From positions 45,475,761 to 45,539,760 of the forward strand of contig CM067592.1 in NCBI GenBank assembly GCA_034336665.1: DNA of 64,000 nt. The letters are read 5' to 3'. This document shows positions 14,061 through 29,000 of this stretch, piece after piece (position 1 is the first letter of the stretch; each line of letters opens with the position of its first letter). The translations under genes and the position numbers were made by a program. The notes below the pieces were generated by a model that saw only the letters and a program-made list of their open reading frames with translations, was not told the origin of the DNA and ran no database searches. This DNA is from Luscinia megarhynchos. Its lineage: Eukaryota > Chordata > Aves > Passeriformes > Turdidae.

Positions 14061-17000
14061 TACACTCGCCGTGTGTGGCACCCCTGAGGGAGCCTTACAG
14101 GCGTCTGTAGTTCCAAAGCTATCATGATTCCGATGGGAAGTAGGAAGCAGAACCGCTGTTCGTGGTGTTTTCCTGATCGGGGCATTCTCACCAGAGTGTG
14201 CCCCTGCACCTCCCCACGCTACCCCCGCCTCCCCCGAGCAAAAGGAGAAATAAAATACAGAAGTAACAGTGGTGTACAAAATAGTATTTCGGGGTGTTCA
14301 TGAACGCCAGAAAGCTTTCAGAGCTGCCCTTGCATGGACAGAAGTGCTTCAAATGCCGATGTGGTTGCATATGCTTAGAGATAAGAATACGGGAGCGTTT
14401 GCTGGCATCGTGATACAGCAGTGTGTGTTGCATCCTATGCTTGTGCCTGAAATGAAAAGTCCGTGTTGCTACTGTCTCTACTAATAGTGCATTAAACCCA
14501 TCGAGGACAGAGGAGGAAATGAAGCTCTCAGATCAAACTGAAACTAAAGTGTGTTTGGTTAGATTCACCACCATGGCCAAATATGGAATTAGACAGCGGG
14601 TAAAACAACAGCCTTCCTGCTGAAAGCTCAGCACTTTGATTACAGGTGGGATTTGGTCTGTTAAATGATAAGCATGTTTAATAGCCATCGCTTAAGTACC
14701 AGGTAGAGTTTGCTGCATTATAATTTAACTCCTCAATGACCTGCCAAGTCAGAGTGTGAAACTTAAGTCAAATTCAGAAAAAAACCCATGCATTTAAAAT
14801 TAAATTTTCTATCTCATGGCAAGGGGGTTGGAACTAGATGATCTTCAAGGTTCCTTCTAATCCATTCTATGGTTCTACAAACCATGTTATGAATCGTTAA
14901 ATATATCTTCATCGCCTTAAGTTTCCCTTTTTCAAGCACATTATATATCCCCTATAATTTGATGCTGCTGTTTAGAATCCAAAAGAAACTTAAGGTTATG
15001 AGCCCTGGGCATATTTGATAGCACAGCTAGCAAGAGAGACCTTTTCCCTCCTTTTTTTCTTCCCCCCCTCCCCCTTTGTATTGTCTTGCTAAAATTACAG
15101 TTTATACAAGCAGTTGATGTTTTGATTCTCTAGTTAATCCTGGCCTTAGTACCAGGTCTTTCAACTACAGCCTATTTCAGTCACAGGGTTCTATTCTGCA
15201 TTCTTTATATGCATTGAAAACAGAGCTTGTCTTTAATAGTACTACAGTTTGGGGCACAATTTTATTTTAAGGTCATCTTGCTAAGGCCATTCCCTTCGAA
15301 AGAGATGAAATGTTGTTTTAAAGGTCTCTTTGACATAATACTATACTGCACTGTGCAACAAAACTTTTAAAAAGTTCTGCTCCATGCAACCATAAGAAAT
15401 GGACCTGTGGGCTTGAGCATGTAGCTTAAGGTACTGAAGAGCAATATTCATGCACTGAGCACCCTAATTTTGTTCCCTGGAATGAAAAGCCTACAGATGA
15501 TGGCAAGACTGTAAGAAAATGTGGAGCTGAAGTTGGTCAATAAGTTTCTGAAAGCTGGCTCTGCTGGCATAGACACCATAGAGAATGTGCAAATATTAGA
15601 GCAAAGATGTTTCTTCTTATTTCTGATCTTATTTCGGATGATCTTGAGGCATGTTTGATGCTCAATAGCAGCTGCAAAAATCTGAGGTGAAAAGGATGCT
15701 TACATTATTGGTTTTTTTAATAGAATTTTCATTTGCATATCTAGTGGTCTGGAACCTTTTGTGGGCATCAGATTTTTCAAATAAACTGTGTTTTTTGTAT
15801 ACAATAGTTATGAGTACTGTTTGTGGGTCTGTATTGACTTCCTGTGCAAAGTGCTGTTTAAATTCAGAAGAAAGGATGCCTATCACAGGAAGCTTACAGT
15901 ATTATACTGGTAGATCTCTCTGTAGTTCTTTGGGGCTTTTGCACTTTTAAGACATAGGGAAGAGGGAACAGACTAGATCTTAAGATTTTGCAATAGCATT
16001 TTAGTTGGATTCAGAGCTCTGAATATCCATTGGGCAAACTAGCAATGAGACAATTTCTTGTTTTACATTATGGGAGTAGAGCTGTGTCCAAATGAGTATA
16101 TATCTTAAAATAGACTTTAAGGCATCAAATGCACTAAAGAGAACATGAATACCAGTTTTTCTAGTTCACTATTTGGTGGGATTTTTCTTTTCCGTAAATA
16201 AAAGAAGAAACACAGCATTTCAAAAGTCAAACCCTTATCCTTTCCTTGAAATCCTAGTGGGTGTGCTGAACTCTTTACTGTTTGAATAGCTTCTCCAGTC
16301 AAAATGTTCGATAAACTAAATAGACTTAAGATTTTTTTTTTGTTTTACTTCACCCCTCACCCCTGTATTTTAAACTTACTTTTGGACCTCTTTGTTGAGA
16401 TCTAGGCTGTGTCTTCCCCACTGCCTAGGAATTTAGGTGAAGATAATGTATGAGGTCTGTCTGAGGAAGAACAGTTAATTGCATATTTATTTTTAGTTCC
16501 TGGAATAGCTGAGTTAATCATAGAATATCTCAACTTGGGAAGGAACTATAAGGATCATTAAGTCCAACTCCCTGATCCTCTCAGGACTATCTGAAACTAA
16601 ACCATATAACTAAGAGCAGCATCTAGACATTCTGTGACCTCTAGCAAGCTTGATACCATAACCACATCCCTGTTCCAGTGACCAACCACCCTCTCAATGA
16701 AGAACATTTTCCTGATGTCTCATCTGCACTTCTCCTTGGAAGTTATGAATGCTATAAATTAGTAAATGTTCTAGAAATGGTAGGAATTTTTTTTGAGATG
16801 GATTCCTCTACTTTGCATGACTGTTCTTAATTTGAGATTTTTTCCCCAAGAAAGAATAATCAAAGTGTAATTAGAAGTTTATGAAAGTCTTCCTTATTGG
16901 TGCATGCAGTTTTTCCCCTCTAAGTTATATAATCTCACATTCCTTTGAATTCTGCTCTGAATCAATGAGCAGAATGTATTTCTTTTGACTAGTTATTTGT

Positions 17001-20000
17001 TACCTAAACAGTATTACTAAAATTTAAAGAAAAACCCCAAAACTAAGTGAAAGAAGTAGAATACAGACTAAAGGGAATATGTAATGTAATTTTGGACATT
17101 TCTATTTTAGACATCGATACAAATTATTTTGCAAGTCTTTTGTTTATTTTTTAGGTTGTATGTGTTTCTGAAAAGTCATTTCATCATTTCCTGTTTAATA
17201 CTTTAAATATGTAACTTCTCTACTTGAGATGGAAAAAAGAGGTAGAAGTGAGCTATTACAGAATGTCTTATTTAAGACAGGTGACATGAATGAACTTGCA
17301 ATTGCAGATGGGATAACTTGTGATGATCTGCTGAAGTGCAAATAACACTCACTTCCACTGACATTTCTGAATTATATTTATCCTTTTCATACACAACAGA
17401 TGCAATCTTTGATATTAATTACATTACTAAATTGATGAATGTAGCAAAAAGACTTCCATGGGAAGAAGTGGCAGTTTTTTGGGGAAGTAGTAATAAATGA
17501 AGTTAGGTAATGTTCTTTACAAAATGAAAATGTCATCTGCAATGTCTAGGTATTTCAGGTAGTTCCTGTCAATTCTAAAATGTTTTTGTTCTTTGTGTTA
17601 ATTTTCTTCAGTACAGAAATGTATTGGAGGTTGCAGGAGCATGTTCCTGTGTGCATAGCTTCAATTCTGTGGGGACAGCAGGCATAGCCTTGGCTGCCGA
17701 TGTTTTGCACTGTGGTGTCATGGAGCAGAAGGGTTCCTGTTTGTCTTAAACTGTTACTCAGTCCTAAAAAACAGATTGAGTAATCTTTTTTTGGTAAGAT
17801 GGTAGATAGAAAACATCAAAGAAGTCTGTTCCTAATGTATTTTTTCCTGCCCTGTGTTTTGCCTATTCCAACAATTGTTACTAGAAAAAAAATGCTGATT
17901 TAATCTGTTCCTGAGTCCGAGTTTTATGTTGTCTGAGTACATGGTGCTGGGTAGTAGTTTTCCACAAAGTCATGTTGTAGTATCTTCACTTGTGTTCCTG
18001 TGTCAGCTTAGCTGAACAGGAGCCTGTTTTTTCAATGTGTTGAGTATGTGTTTGCTTTTACTGATTCACTGTGAACTCCCTGCCAATCAACAGATGTTTG
18101 GAAGGGGTATTCAGTAACTTAAAGAATGTCTACAGATGAGAGCATAGGTGCTCACTGTTGATCATTTGTTAGTATTTTTCCACTAAGCAGTTAGTCTTCC
18201 ACTTGCAGAATGAAACCATGGAGTATCTGTGTTTATCTCATAAGTAAAAAAATTATTTTTAGAAAGATGATGTAAAGTTGAGCAACCACGTTTCACATTG
18301 TTGAGGCTATGTGTGCTGGATAAAGCTCAGTAATGACTGCCATAAAAAGGGATAGAAACAAATAATAGCAAAGATAAAACCACCTCTGTTTGTTTCACTG
18401 GTCAGAATACTTTTTTCGTATTAGATGGGCATTGGTGTAAAAATTACATACAAGGAAGCTGAATTTATGTAATGCATCCTTTGATTTAAGTAGTGATGAA
18501 TGCATAAAATTCAAGTTTTTCTTTTCATCCTTTACTACGTGTTTTAAGAAAGTTCAGTGAATTTCCAGTTCTCCTGCACGGTATTTTTTCACGAAGTACA
18601 AAAGCAGTGATTGTGTAGAAGAGCAAAAACATTAAGATTTCATTATGATTGGGAGCAGTATTTTGTCTATCAGAGAAATGGATGCATGGCAGCTGCTGCT
18701 TAGACTTCTGTCCAACAGTACCTTAAAATAAGATCATATTAACTTTTAAAATACACCAGGATTTTGTGTGATCCGGGTTTTAATTCCCTCAAAAGTATTT
18801 TAAGGAGTACGTATGTACCCTTTGAGGTTGTGTTTTGACTGCTTGTGATATTGCTTTAAATAGTGGAAGTATATTAACCTATAATTGTAATAATCACAAA
18901 AAGATTGTGTGCCTTCTTGCACACAACGATGGATACTCCTGAAGGAAGTTTGGAGTAGGGAGGAGAGGGAACATGTCTGGAAGACTCATCCAGTTGATCA
19001 AAGAGACAGGTATTTCAGGGTTATACAGGTTGGGTTCTGCGCAGTTCATGTCCCTAGGGCACAGCTGATCCTTTATTGCTTCATAAATGTCTTAAAATAG
19101 ATGTTCAAGGAAGGCTTCAGAGCCCAGCTCTTCTTCTGGACTGTTGGGTCATGTAGTAGCCTATAGAAGCAGTAGTCTTCTTCCCTATGTCTGGTGGAGA
19201 GTGAAGAGGTGGAATCTTGGTTCCACTGAAGCACAAGATGCTTTCAATCAGCCATTTGTTCTAGTGAAAAGTGAGTTTTGATTTTGAGATTTATTTTTTT
19301 TATTTCAATCGAAACTCCCACCAAGATATTTGGAGAAGTGTTTCAGTGCACTGTACTAAGCATAACTGTGTGCAGAGAGCTTTCCTTTGGTTGTAATTGC
19401 TCTGATATTGAAGGAATATATTCTGTTAACTGGAGGTCTTGTGTAACAATACTTCTACCACAGTGCCATGGGCTTTTATGGAGAATTGATTGTGTTCAAA
19501 ACTAAGAATGTGCCTAATTCACCTACTGTTCTAGGGCGTAATAGTGGTTTATATTTAAGCCTTTCTTTTGTATAAAAACTGACCGTTTCTTCAGTAACAA
19601 TGAGTTGATAGCACATTAGTAGAACCACTTTTACTATTTTTCATGCATGAAAAGCCAAAGTTCTGGATATAGCAAGACTTGTGTTAGTGGGAGACCAAAA
19701 TGCTTTGATATGCTTTAGAGGCCTCATACTTCTGATCTGTGAACCATTACAAGAGAACAACAAGAGTAGATTTTTAGAAAACGGGACTGCGAATACAACA
19801 TGTATAAACTGTCAGTTGCTGTCAAAACTTTTACTTTTTATTGATAGAGCTATTAATGAGGCATTAGTGTCTCTTTTGGCACAAATGAATAATCATAAGT
19901 GTGAATCATTGAATGATTTAGTTTGCAAGGGACCCTCTGAAAAGTCTCTGGTATCTGAGATGTCCACACCCCCATGGTGGTGGTTGTTATGATGATAATT

Positions 20001-23000
20001 TCAAGTCTGATATATGATACCTGGGAAGGGTTTTGGAGCAGTTGAAATCTCAGTGTGTCTTAAGCTACCAGGCAGACACACTGCCACTTTTTTCTTCATC
20101 AATACTCTTTTTCATTTATATCATGAGGCTGAGAAAAATGTAGGTAGATGTATTTTTGCTCCATTAAGATGATACAAAACTTACTGTATCAGGAATTATA
20201 GGCAGTAACCTCTAGACATTGTTGCATCTTGCTTTCTGTGAAGTGGACTACAAGTTACAGAGCAGTGAACAAGTAGTGTGTGTTTTTGACCTACAAATGG
20301 TTTGGTATGGTTGGAATTATTGTGTGTGTATTAAATAACAGTAGTCATCCAGAAGACACACTGGGTTGCCTCTGTATGGAGTGTTCAAGACAAAAGGTTA
20401 TGATTCTATTAATTTATTGCTAAAAGCAAACAAAAGAACAAAAATATTAGGTAAGCATCAGTTTGTATACAGTCTATCAGGTTCTATACCTAACTGTTAC
20501 ATGTTTCAGAAAACTCTCAAAAATTTTTTCTTCAGAACAACTGGTACCAGCAGAGAGATGTTCTGCATCTGCAGCTGTGATAGCCTGGTATTTATCAGAC
20601 ATTAAATTTATGGACAGATGTTGTGAAGAGGATAGTCGGCGGTTCTGAATATGGGAGTTGAGTAGCTCAAAAAATTTGAGACACAACTTCCCGTGTGTCT
20701 CTTAAGACTCAGGACCTTTTCATTAGACCCTGTGGTTAAACATTTTATGTGATTTTAATTGCAAAACATGTCTTTGGTATTGGAAATAGGAAACTGAAAC
20801 AACCATACTGTGTAATTAAAGCCAGAAGCTTCTTTCCTATCCTGTTTTTTGTTCAACAAGTGGCTCAGTATTGAAGACTGCCTCAACCTTGTGGAAGGTT
20901 TTCCTTCTCAGTAGTATCCAAAAAGGAAAGCATCATTTAAAACCACTTCCTCTTTCTTTCCCTCTGCTTCCCCTTCATTTTCTTGTAGGAAACCTAACTA
21001 GTACCAGATTTAAACTTGAAAATATGTGGTTAAATGTGAATGGATGTGATATATATCTTTTGGATATCAAAAATCTAGACTAACCTTGATTTGATCAGCC
21101 TTAAGTTTTCCTCTTAATTCCTCTTGGTTCCAGATAAATCATTATGACAAAAATAATTTACAATCTTTTGCCAGTTGTATAGATGAAGTATTCAGTAAAT
21201 GTTTCACTCAGTTTTCCCCCTTCTATGATATTTTCTTTTTGTTGATAACATAGAAGTGAAGATTTGAAAAGAAATCTCAATAGTGGCCTGGCTATTTACA
21301 TATGAATCTAACTGGTAAATGGTGAAATATAACTGATCCATGTCGTTCTTCAGCCTGAGGTCCTGCCAAAGAAAATGCAATGGTACTTTGCTTAAAAACC
21401 AGGAAGAGACTTTCAGAGAACCTTTTAGAAGCACCCAAGACTAATAAACAGTGACTTCCTTGAAATTATGTTCCTTGCTCATGTTTCTTATGGCAGCTTT
21501 AGATAAGAGAGGGTCTTAAAATACATAATCACACATTGTTTTAATTTCCATGATACAGTGAATTGGAAGGGTTTTGCTGCAGATGCTTGTCACTGCAGTA
21601 TTTATCTCACATTCATTTTAAAAACCCACATAAACAAGTAAACAGCAGAAGTAGACCTTGCAGTATAGCTTGAAGGGGTAAGTAACCTTGTAAGGCTTGG
21701 AACTTGAGTTCTCTTGTGTATTTTGGAATGGAAAGCAAAATTCGTCCTCCTTTGCAATACAGGAAAGTCTACTAATTTTCAAGTTAAGGTTTTTTTTTCT
21801 TTTTTTTGAGAAAGAAGGGTTTTTTGTTTTTTTTTACAAAATCAGCATTTGTTTTGAAGACCTTTTGTCTGTCCATTGGAAGCCATGATATATGCTTAAC
21901 TCTACAGATTCTTGTAAACCTCTGTCAGTTATTTGCAATCAATGGAAATCAAGCCCTTGCAGAGTGGCATATGTGCTTCAAGTCATGAGCAGATGATAGG
22001 TACTGTCTGCCTTTTTATTAAAATAATGAATAAATAATGATTTATTAAAATCATACAGAGTCATATAGATTTGCATATAGATGTGGATACTACAAAAAGC
22101 AGCACACCGTGTTTCATTATACTGGCATGTGTGTGCTTTTTAAAAAAAAAATTAAAAATTACTGTTTTTTTAGTTGCATTCAGCACATGAAAGTATATAT
22201 AAGCATATATATGTTCAGTTTTGGTCTATTAAAAATAAGCAAGGCATATGTAATCTTGCTGCATAGTGGGAATTAAATACATGCTCTTAGCCTACCTGTT
22301 GCTTGTCTTTTGTCTCTAAGAGGAGGCAAATCCCATGTATGATTCAGATTCTCATAGTAATGCTTCATATTGCCTAATACTTCTTAATTTGTTGTTTTGA
22401 TTTTTTTTACAATTTTTTTCCATTGGATTATTTATCTTTTTTTTTTCCTGAATTCAGTAATTTGAGAGAGAAAAATGGTGACATCTATCTTGTAGCAGCC
22501 TAACCTTTTTCTTTTCTACCAGGAATGTTGTTCTCCTGTAAAGATTCTTAAAGTTAGGTTTAACACATTTAAAATAACTGTAGGCATGAAAATTTTTGTT
22601 CCTAAATGCAAAGACTTGTGCTTTCCTGTAGGTGGCTGTATATTAACCCTTTACACTGACCAGTAAGGAAAATTTCTGCTTAAATGTTCTTGTTGTAGGT
22701 AAACCCTGATAGGCAGCTAATCCCCACACAGCCACGTGCTTAATTCCATGCAGCAGGGTGGGGGAGGGAATCAGAAGGGTGAAAAAAGGGAAAAGTCAGG
22801 AGCTGAGATGAAGATATTTTAGTAGGGAAAGCAGAAGCTGCATATACACAAGAAAAGAGGAGCTCAGCTCCAAAGAGGTAGGTGAAACCAGGGTGAAATG
22901 AAGGCAAAGGGCTTTCCAGTAGTACTTGTGATTTCCTTGACATTCCAGTGGCTTGTTGTGTCTTTTTTAGCTGAGTAAAGGTTATAACTGTTTTCTTACT

Positions 23001-26000
23001 TAGGTGCAGATTTGAAATGGCATGAATGACTTTGTGTACTGTCCGGCTTTAGTAAGAGCAAATAATTTTTCTGTGTAGAGTTGAATTATTTTCTTGCTCA
23101 GAAGGAACTTACAACGTATGGAATGATTAGGGAGACACAGTAGAGAAGAAGGAAATCTTTAGTTAGAATCTTAGCATAAGTAATGTGTTTGTGGACATGG
23201 GCTTTGTTTGCTGAACAAGCTTGTTGTTCAAGATAAGATAAGCTTTTCTTCATTCCCTCCAAACACAGAATTTTTAATGGATGAGTTGGAGACAGCCCAG
23301 AGCATAACAGTGCAGGAAGTAATTCACATTATAGAAGGAAGAGCTAAATTGATATGATAGTGAATAATAATCATAAACCAACAAGTTTTTAGAGCATGCT
23401 GAAAAGATTGTAAAATTAAAAGGCAGCCTTGTAAAAAATCGCTGCTTTCTTCAATTCAGCAATTTTTAATGTCTGATGTTATATATCTATTGATACTTAT
23501 TCGCAGGAAAAACAGTGTAATGCAGTGTAATGAGTGTTAATACAATGACCTCAATCACTGCTTTTACAAGATACAACTCTGCAGAAAGAGTTTTGAAAAG
23601 ATAAAGATTTTTACTTGTTTTACTCTTCTGCTTATGTTTAACTTACTGTATTTTGTTCGTGGAACACTGTATATCTTTCAAAAATTAGATTTCATGAGTA
23701 AATTTTCTGGGTTTTTTTGCCTGTAAATGTGTGAACTCAAATTTGAGCATGTCTTGAATTTAAGGACTTGTGCTTGTCTCCTATAAGATCCATGCAGCCA
23801 GTCTTTAGAGATTTTATGTTGAGTTCTGGGTGCAGAAATGCTGTTAGATAAGTAATTTGCTTTCATGAAGACTTTGAATAAGTATAACTTTTTGCTTGAT
23901 GTTCCTCCTCAGATTTCCTTTCCTCTGGGGGAGGAAGGATGAAACCAGAAACATCACTGCTTGCCTGGCCCACGAAGGATTGAGGTTTTAGTTAGGATTT
24001 TCGATAGGTTTCCCAATATACTCAGACATTTGGCATGTGATCATCAGGAGGCTGTGCCAGTACCTTTGTACTCTTTCTGCAAGTGAATTTCTGTATCCCA
24101 AAGAGCGAGCAAGTGGCAACAGGGGTTATTTACTGACTGTGCTGTAAATCAATGTCTATGAGCAAAATTCAACAAAACTGATGTAACTTCTGTTGGGTGA
24201 TATTTTAGAACAGAAAAGCAGTTTTTAAAATTAATATTTGTTATTTAAGTATTTTTCCACTTCAAAGTTTTTTTTTTAAATAGCTACGTCCAAAAAATTT
24301 AGGCTTTTTTTTTTCAAGGTATGACTAGACAAGACATGCAGTGGCAGAGCAGAGAGAGCTGGCAGTTAGAAACGCTAAGTGAGTCCAATATCTTTGCATG
24401 GAAACCAAGGTAAGGAAGGAGGTAGTTAAGAGTTTGTTACTGTCCCAAGGTTTCAGAATAAGGAACTAGACTAATTCCAGTGTTAACTACTCCTGGAAGT
24501 AGGTGTACAATCCTACAGTGAATCAGTGAATGTAGCTCAGAGGAGAAGTAGGAAGAGCTTGCTCATGTTTTTAATTGCTTAATCTTCTAGTGGATAGCAG
24601 CAGCTGGATGTCCAGAACTATTATTCTGAAAGGAGAAAAAGAACAAAGAAGACAATAGAAAACAAAACACTGTCTGCACTATTCTGAACACAGGTGTCTG
24701 GGAAAGGATGATGGGATGTGGTGAGGGCGTGATGTACATTCTGTTAGAGGAAGTGGTGAGTTGAGTGGGGGAGTAGGCCCAGAAATGTTCAGAGTGATAT
24801 TCTACCAGTTTTAACAGCTGGGAATATAGTATGTCATCAGCAAATAAATTGAGATGGTCTATAAATTGTGCAATTTACTTAATTTATACCTAATATTAGA
24901 AGTTCCCATGCTAGACAATTATTTATTAAATCATAGAATCATTTAATTTGGAAAACACCTTTTGGATCATGTATTACAACCATTAACCTAGTGCTGGCAA
25001 GTCCACCACCCAACCAGGTTCCTTAGTGCCACATCCACATGTCCTTGAATACCTCCAAGAATGATGACTCCCATCACTTCTTTGGCCGGCCTGTTCCAAA
25101 TCTTGATAATCCTTTTGGAGAAGAAATTTTACCTGATACCCAATCTAAACCACCCTTGGTGATCTCGGGGCCATTTCCTCTTGTTCTGTCACTTACTGCC
25201 AGAAGGAGGAGACCAACACCCACCTCACTAACCTCCTTTCAGGTAATTGGAGAGAAACTAAGGGACTTGGAAAATTCCGGTCCTACTTAACTGCAATTTG
25301 TTTTTGTGTTTTGATCTGGTTTTTGTTATTCTTCAAAATGTAATCGAAATTTGGTGTAAAAATGGGAAATCTCTATCTTGTATGGGAACTGGCATTGAAG
25401 TAACATACATTACAGTACATTTAAGTAAGTTAGCTCAGCATTTGGCTGAAAATTTTTCCTTGTTATTTCAACTCACTTAGATTTAGACTAATTTACCTAT
25501 TGATAGAGCAAATGAAAAAGAAATATCCCGAACCAGATTTAACTAAATAATAATTAAATTTCTGAATAGAAGACATTAAATTTATATACTGACCTGAGTT
25601 CCTTCATCATGAACATTCAGCAGGCTCTGTGAGTTGATGAGGTAATTATTTAAACCAAAGTTCTGCTTTGCTTCAATCCCTATGAAGACAAACTGCTTAC
25701 TGATAATATTTTTTTCCCAGAAGACTTTTCATGACAGTAACTGAACGTTGAAGTTACACTTGTTTAGATGTTTTCACCCCAAGCCCATACTGTAACTCAG
25801 ACTCTCTGAGAACTAGGTAGAGAAATGCAAATAAAGTTGCCTGTCAAGCCTCTGAGTTGTGACTTTTGTTTTTCAGCAAGAAATTAATTTTAGACTTCTG
25901 TTTGCTTGTATCTTCTTCTTTTAAATAACTCACTGTTTGCCCATATTTGATGTATTTTAACTGCAAAAATCTTTATGAACAGATATTTTCAAGTTTTAAA

Positions 26001-29000
26001 TTGAACAGCTACAAAAGCAAAACAGCTGAAAAGTGGAAATGTCAGTAACAAATAATTTTCTGAGTATTTTTGTTGATCTTAGTTGGAGTTTGCATATAAT
26101 GAAATTGGGAATATGGCTCTATGGGCCAAGAAAAATGGATCCATGAACACATGACACTGCATGACTGTTTTTGGAAAAATTTGAGAACATCAAAATATCT
26201 GCTGCATAGAAAAAAGCACAGATGAGATGCTGTTTTCGCTTGGACTGCTGAGATTCAGCATAATTCATTTCAGAAAAGATCATTGCTGAACTATCAAATA
26301 ACACCTTTATCTCTTTTTTAAACATCTGTTATGTAAGAGGAGAGAGGCCTATGTCTTGAAGTGCTGTCATCCTTAGGCAGCTATTGTTAAGCACAGCCTT
26401 TGATTTTATTTTTCTATTGTCTGCATCAGCAATTTGAGAAATCAGACTGTCAACGCCTGTGTGAAGACAAGTTTGTAGTATGTATTCTACAACTTCTAGG
26501 CCTGTTGAGCCACTAGAAGCCTTTTATGTTAACTTTGCTTAAACCTCTGCATGCTGCTTTTGACTCAACAGCTGTTGCTGAAGGTATTTACTCTCACTGC
26601 AGCCTAACCTACAGGCCTTTATTAACCTTTAGGCCTAGGGTTGCCTTGGAGCAACTTACTCTAAATGCAGCTAAAGTAAGAGCAAATATCTTCAGAGGAA
26701 CTATCTCAATCCTATATTGATCAGAGCATTTGTAAACTAGAGAAAGCAATTTTAAACCTGTCAGAATTTTTTCCCCAGAATTTTATACTCTTGGGTACAG
26801 ATTTATAGAATGCTGCTTGCTCAGACTGTCCAGAAGAGTTTATCAGCAAGCAATGAACAAAGAATTTAAAACAAAGTTCTTTCAAAAGTAAATACCTCTC
26901 AGACAAAATCATACAGCAATTCTCCTGTTTATAAGCATAGGTTTGATCAATTGTTACTACCATTTTCTGCGAAATGTTTAAAATGTCTGCCTTCTGTTTT
27001 TGTTCAATTTCAACTCTTTTGTTCCTTTTTTTGAAATCAATCTACTGCACACTGTGTGCTGATTTTGACTATCCTAATACACAATTCATCAAGAAAAAAT
27101 AAGACAGTAGACCTCGGCAATTAACAGTTCATGCAAAAGGCAAATCTAATCCTTAAAGAATGGTTGCTACGTAGTAGCGGGGAACCTGCAGTTCTAGGAA
27201 TAATTGCATGCTGGGCATGGAATATTGCTAGCAAATAAACTGCAGAAACTTTCCAAGACTGTCTTTAGCATTACTGATACTACCGAATGTTTATTTTTCA
27301 GTGCACTTTTTTTTTTTTTTTTTTTGTATGCTGAAGGCTTTTTCCTTGGGATAGTTGAGTAATCAGAAACAGACAGAAGGTAGTACTAAGGCTTTGTAAA
27401 GGGTTGTAGGATATGGCTTCAGATTCTTTTTTTTTCACTTTTTTTTTGGGAAATGGAATTGCATGTAAACTCTGTCAGGATTGACCACCAGTTGTTTTGG
27501 GTGTTTGTAACAACAGCAACAATTGTATTGCATAGGTCCAGTCTGGGTCCAGTCAGTACTGTATTCCTACTGTTAAATTCTCTGAGCAGAGGTGGGAGGT
27601 AGTTCTGCTTCAGAAGTAGTTTTGGAGGTGGCTTCCTTTCAGCTGCCAAAAAGTAATGGGGCTTCTACATGCTCATTCTCAGTGTTCAGGTGGATTGAGG
27701 GGCTCTAACCCATAGTTCTGGCCATGAACATTAAGATAACAAGCACTTCTGCGTATGAGTGGGTCTGTTTGTTAATCTGTTTGCTTAACTGATTTAAAAA
27801 TCTATAATTCATATTTATGCTCAATGGTGAGAAAGCCTGGCTTTCCTTTCCTAGCTGCTGATGCTTCACCAGCAGTGAATTACTGTTTAAAGGTAAAATA
27901 CCAGTATGGTTGCTTTTAACCAATTGATTTAAGTGTCTTTTGTATCATTTTAGTTCAGATTTTGAAGTGCTTGCCTGAGCAAGCAATCTGTCATAAGCCT
28001 TATTACAGAGCTGAGGTTATTTCTGATTAGTAGGTTTTGAAACTGCAGCAACACAGAAAGCAGCTCTGAATCTGCATCCAGATGTAACAGAATGCTATTT
28101 TGATAGCAGGAGATTTTTTCTGTCTTAAGCACTTACTTGTAGATCGAGCATTTACTGGCATATGCTGCCAAAGATCAATCAATGCTGATTATTTGTATTC
28201 TTTGAGAATTTTGTGGGAAAAAATGAGATGTCACCTAGTGATGAGATCATGTCATCTATGAGTTCAAATCCTGTGCCGAATATCTTATAATACAACATAT
28301 AAATAGAACAGAATAGATATGGATTTGAATGATGCCTAAATAAATAGGAAGTGGGACTGTGAAAAACAAAATATCCTATTGCCTCAGTAATCTCTTGAGG
28401 ATTTTATTTTTAAAATATTTCTCTTTCACAGAACTATTGATATAAAATACTATCAGTTTTCTAAGTTGTCACTTCTAGATCTTGATCTTTATTTTCCCTC
28501 ATTTCATTTGCTGAAGCGGTTAAGTAGGGTAGAATGTTGCTTCCTTCTCTGCTGGATTTTTGGAACTCATTTCTGTCATATTAGGTTATGGAATACATAA
28601 ACAGCATTAGCTAAAATTTCCAGCCTTATTAAACCTCTTCAGGTTTAGAAAAGGGTGAATTCTATATCTAGGAAAATGCTAATGGTTTATATTTTAAGTG
28701 TGCATTTTCAAAGTCCACCAATTCAGGTGTTTAATTGTCAGTTAAACCTCTTCTTTGCTGGCTATTTTATTCCTTGTCAGTTTAAAAAAAAATCTGATTG
28801 ATAATTGTATTTTATCTGTATCCCTGACTGTTCTTATTTTTGTTTACTTAAACTCTAATGCTGATTTGCAGTATTAAAAACCCTTAACTAGTGATGTTTG
28901 GAACTAGTGATCTTTAGTCTTCATTGAGGAAGTGATTGCACTTTCTGAAATATTTCTCACCTCTTGGGCTTCCAGTGTAGTATTTGGAATCAAAGTTTTC

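Noticed and set aside
13286..14209. 307-codon minus-strand open frame and overlapping plus-strand frames of 142 and 76 codons
   Set aside because: They lie in the CpG island, where stop codons are rare. The translations are Arg/Pro/Ala/Gly-rich low-complexity without any domain.
25039..25290. 83-codon plus-strand frame with protein-like text
   Set aside because: It is the reverse complement of a CR1 3' region.
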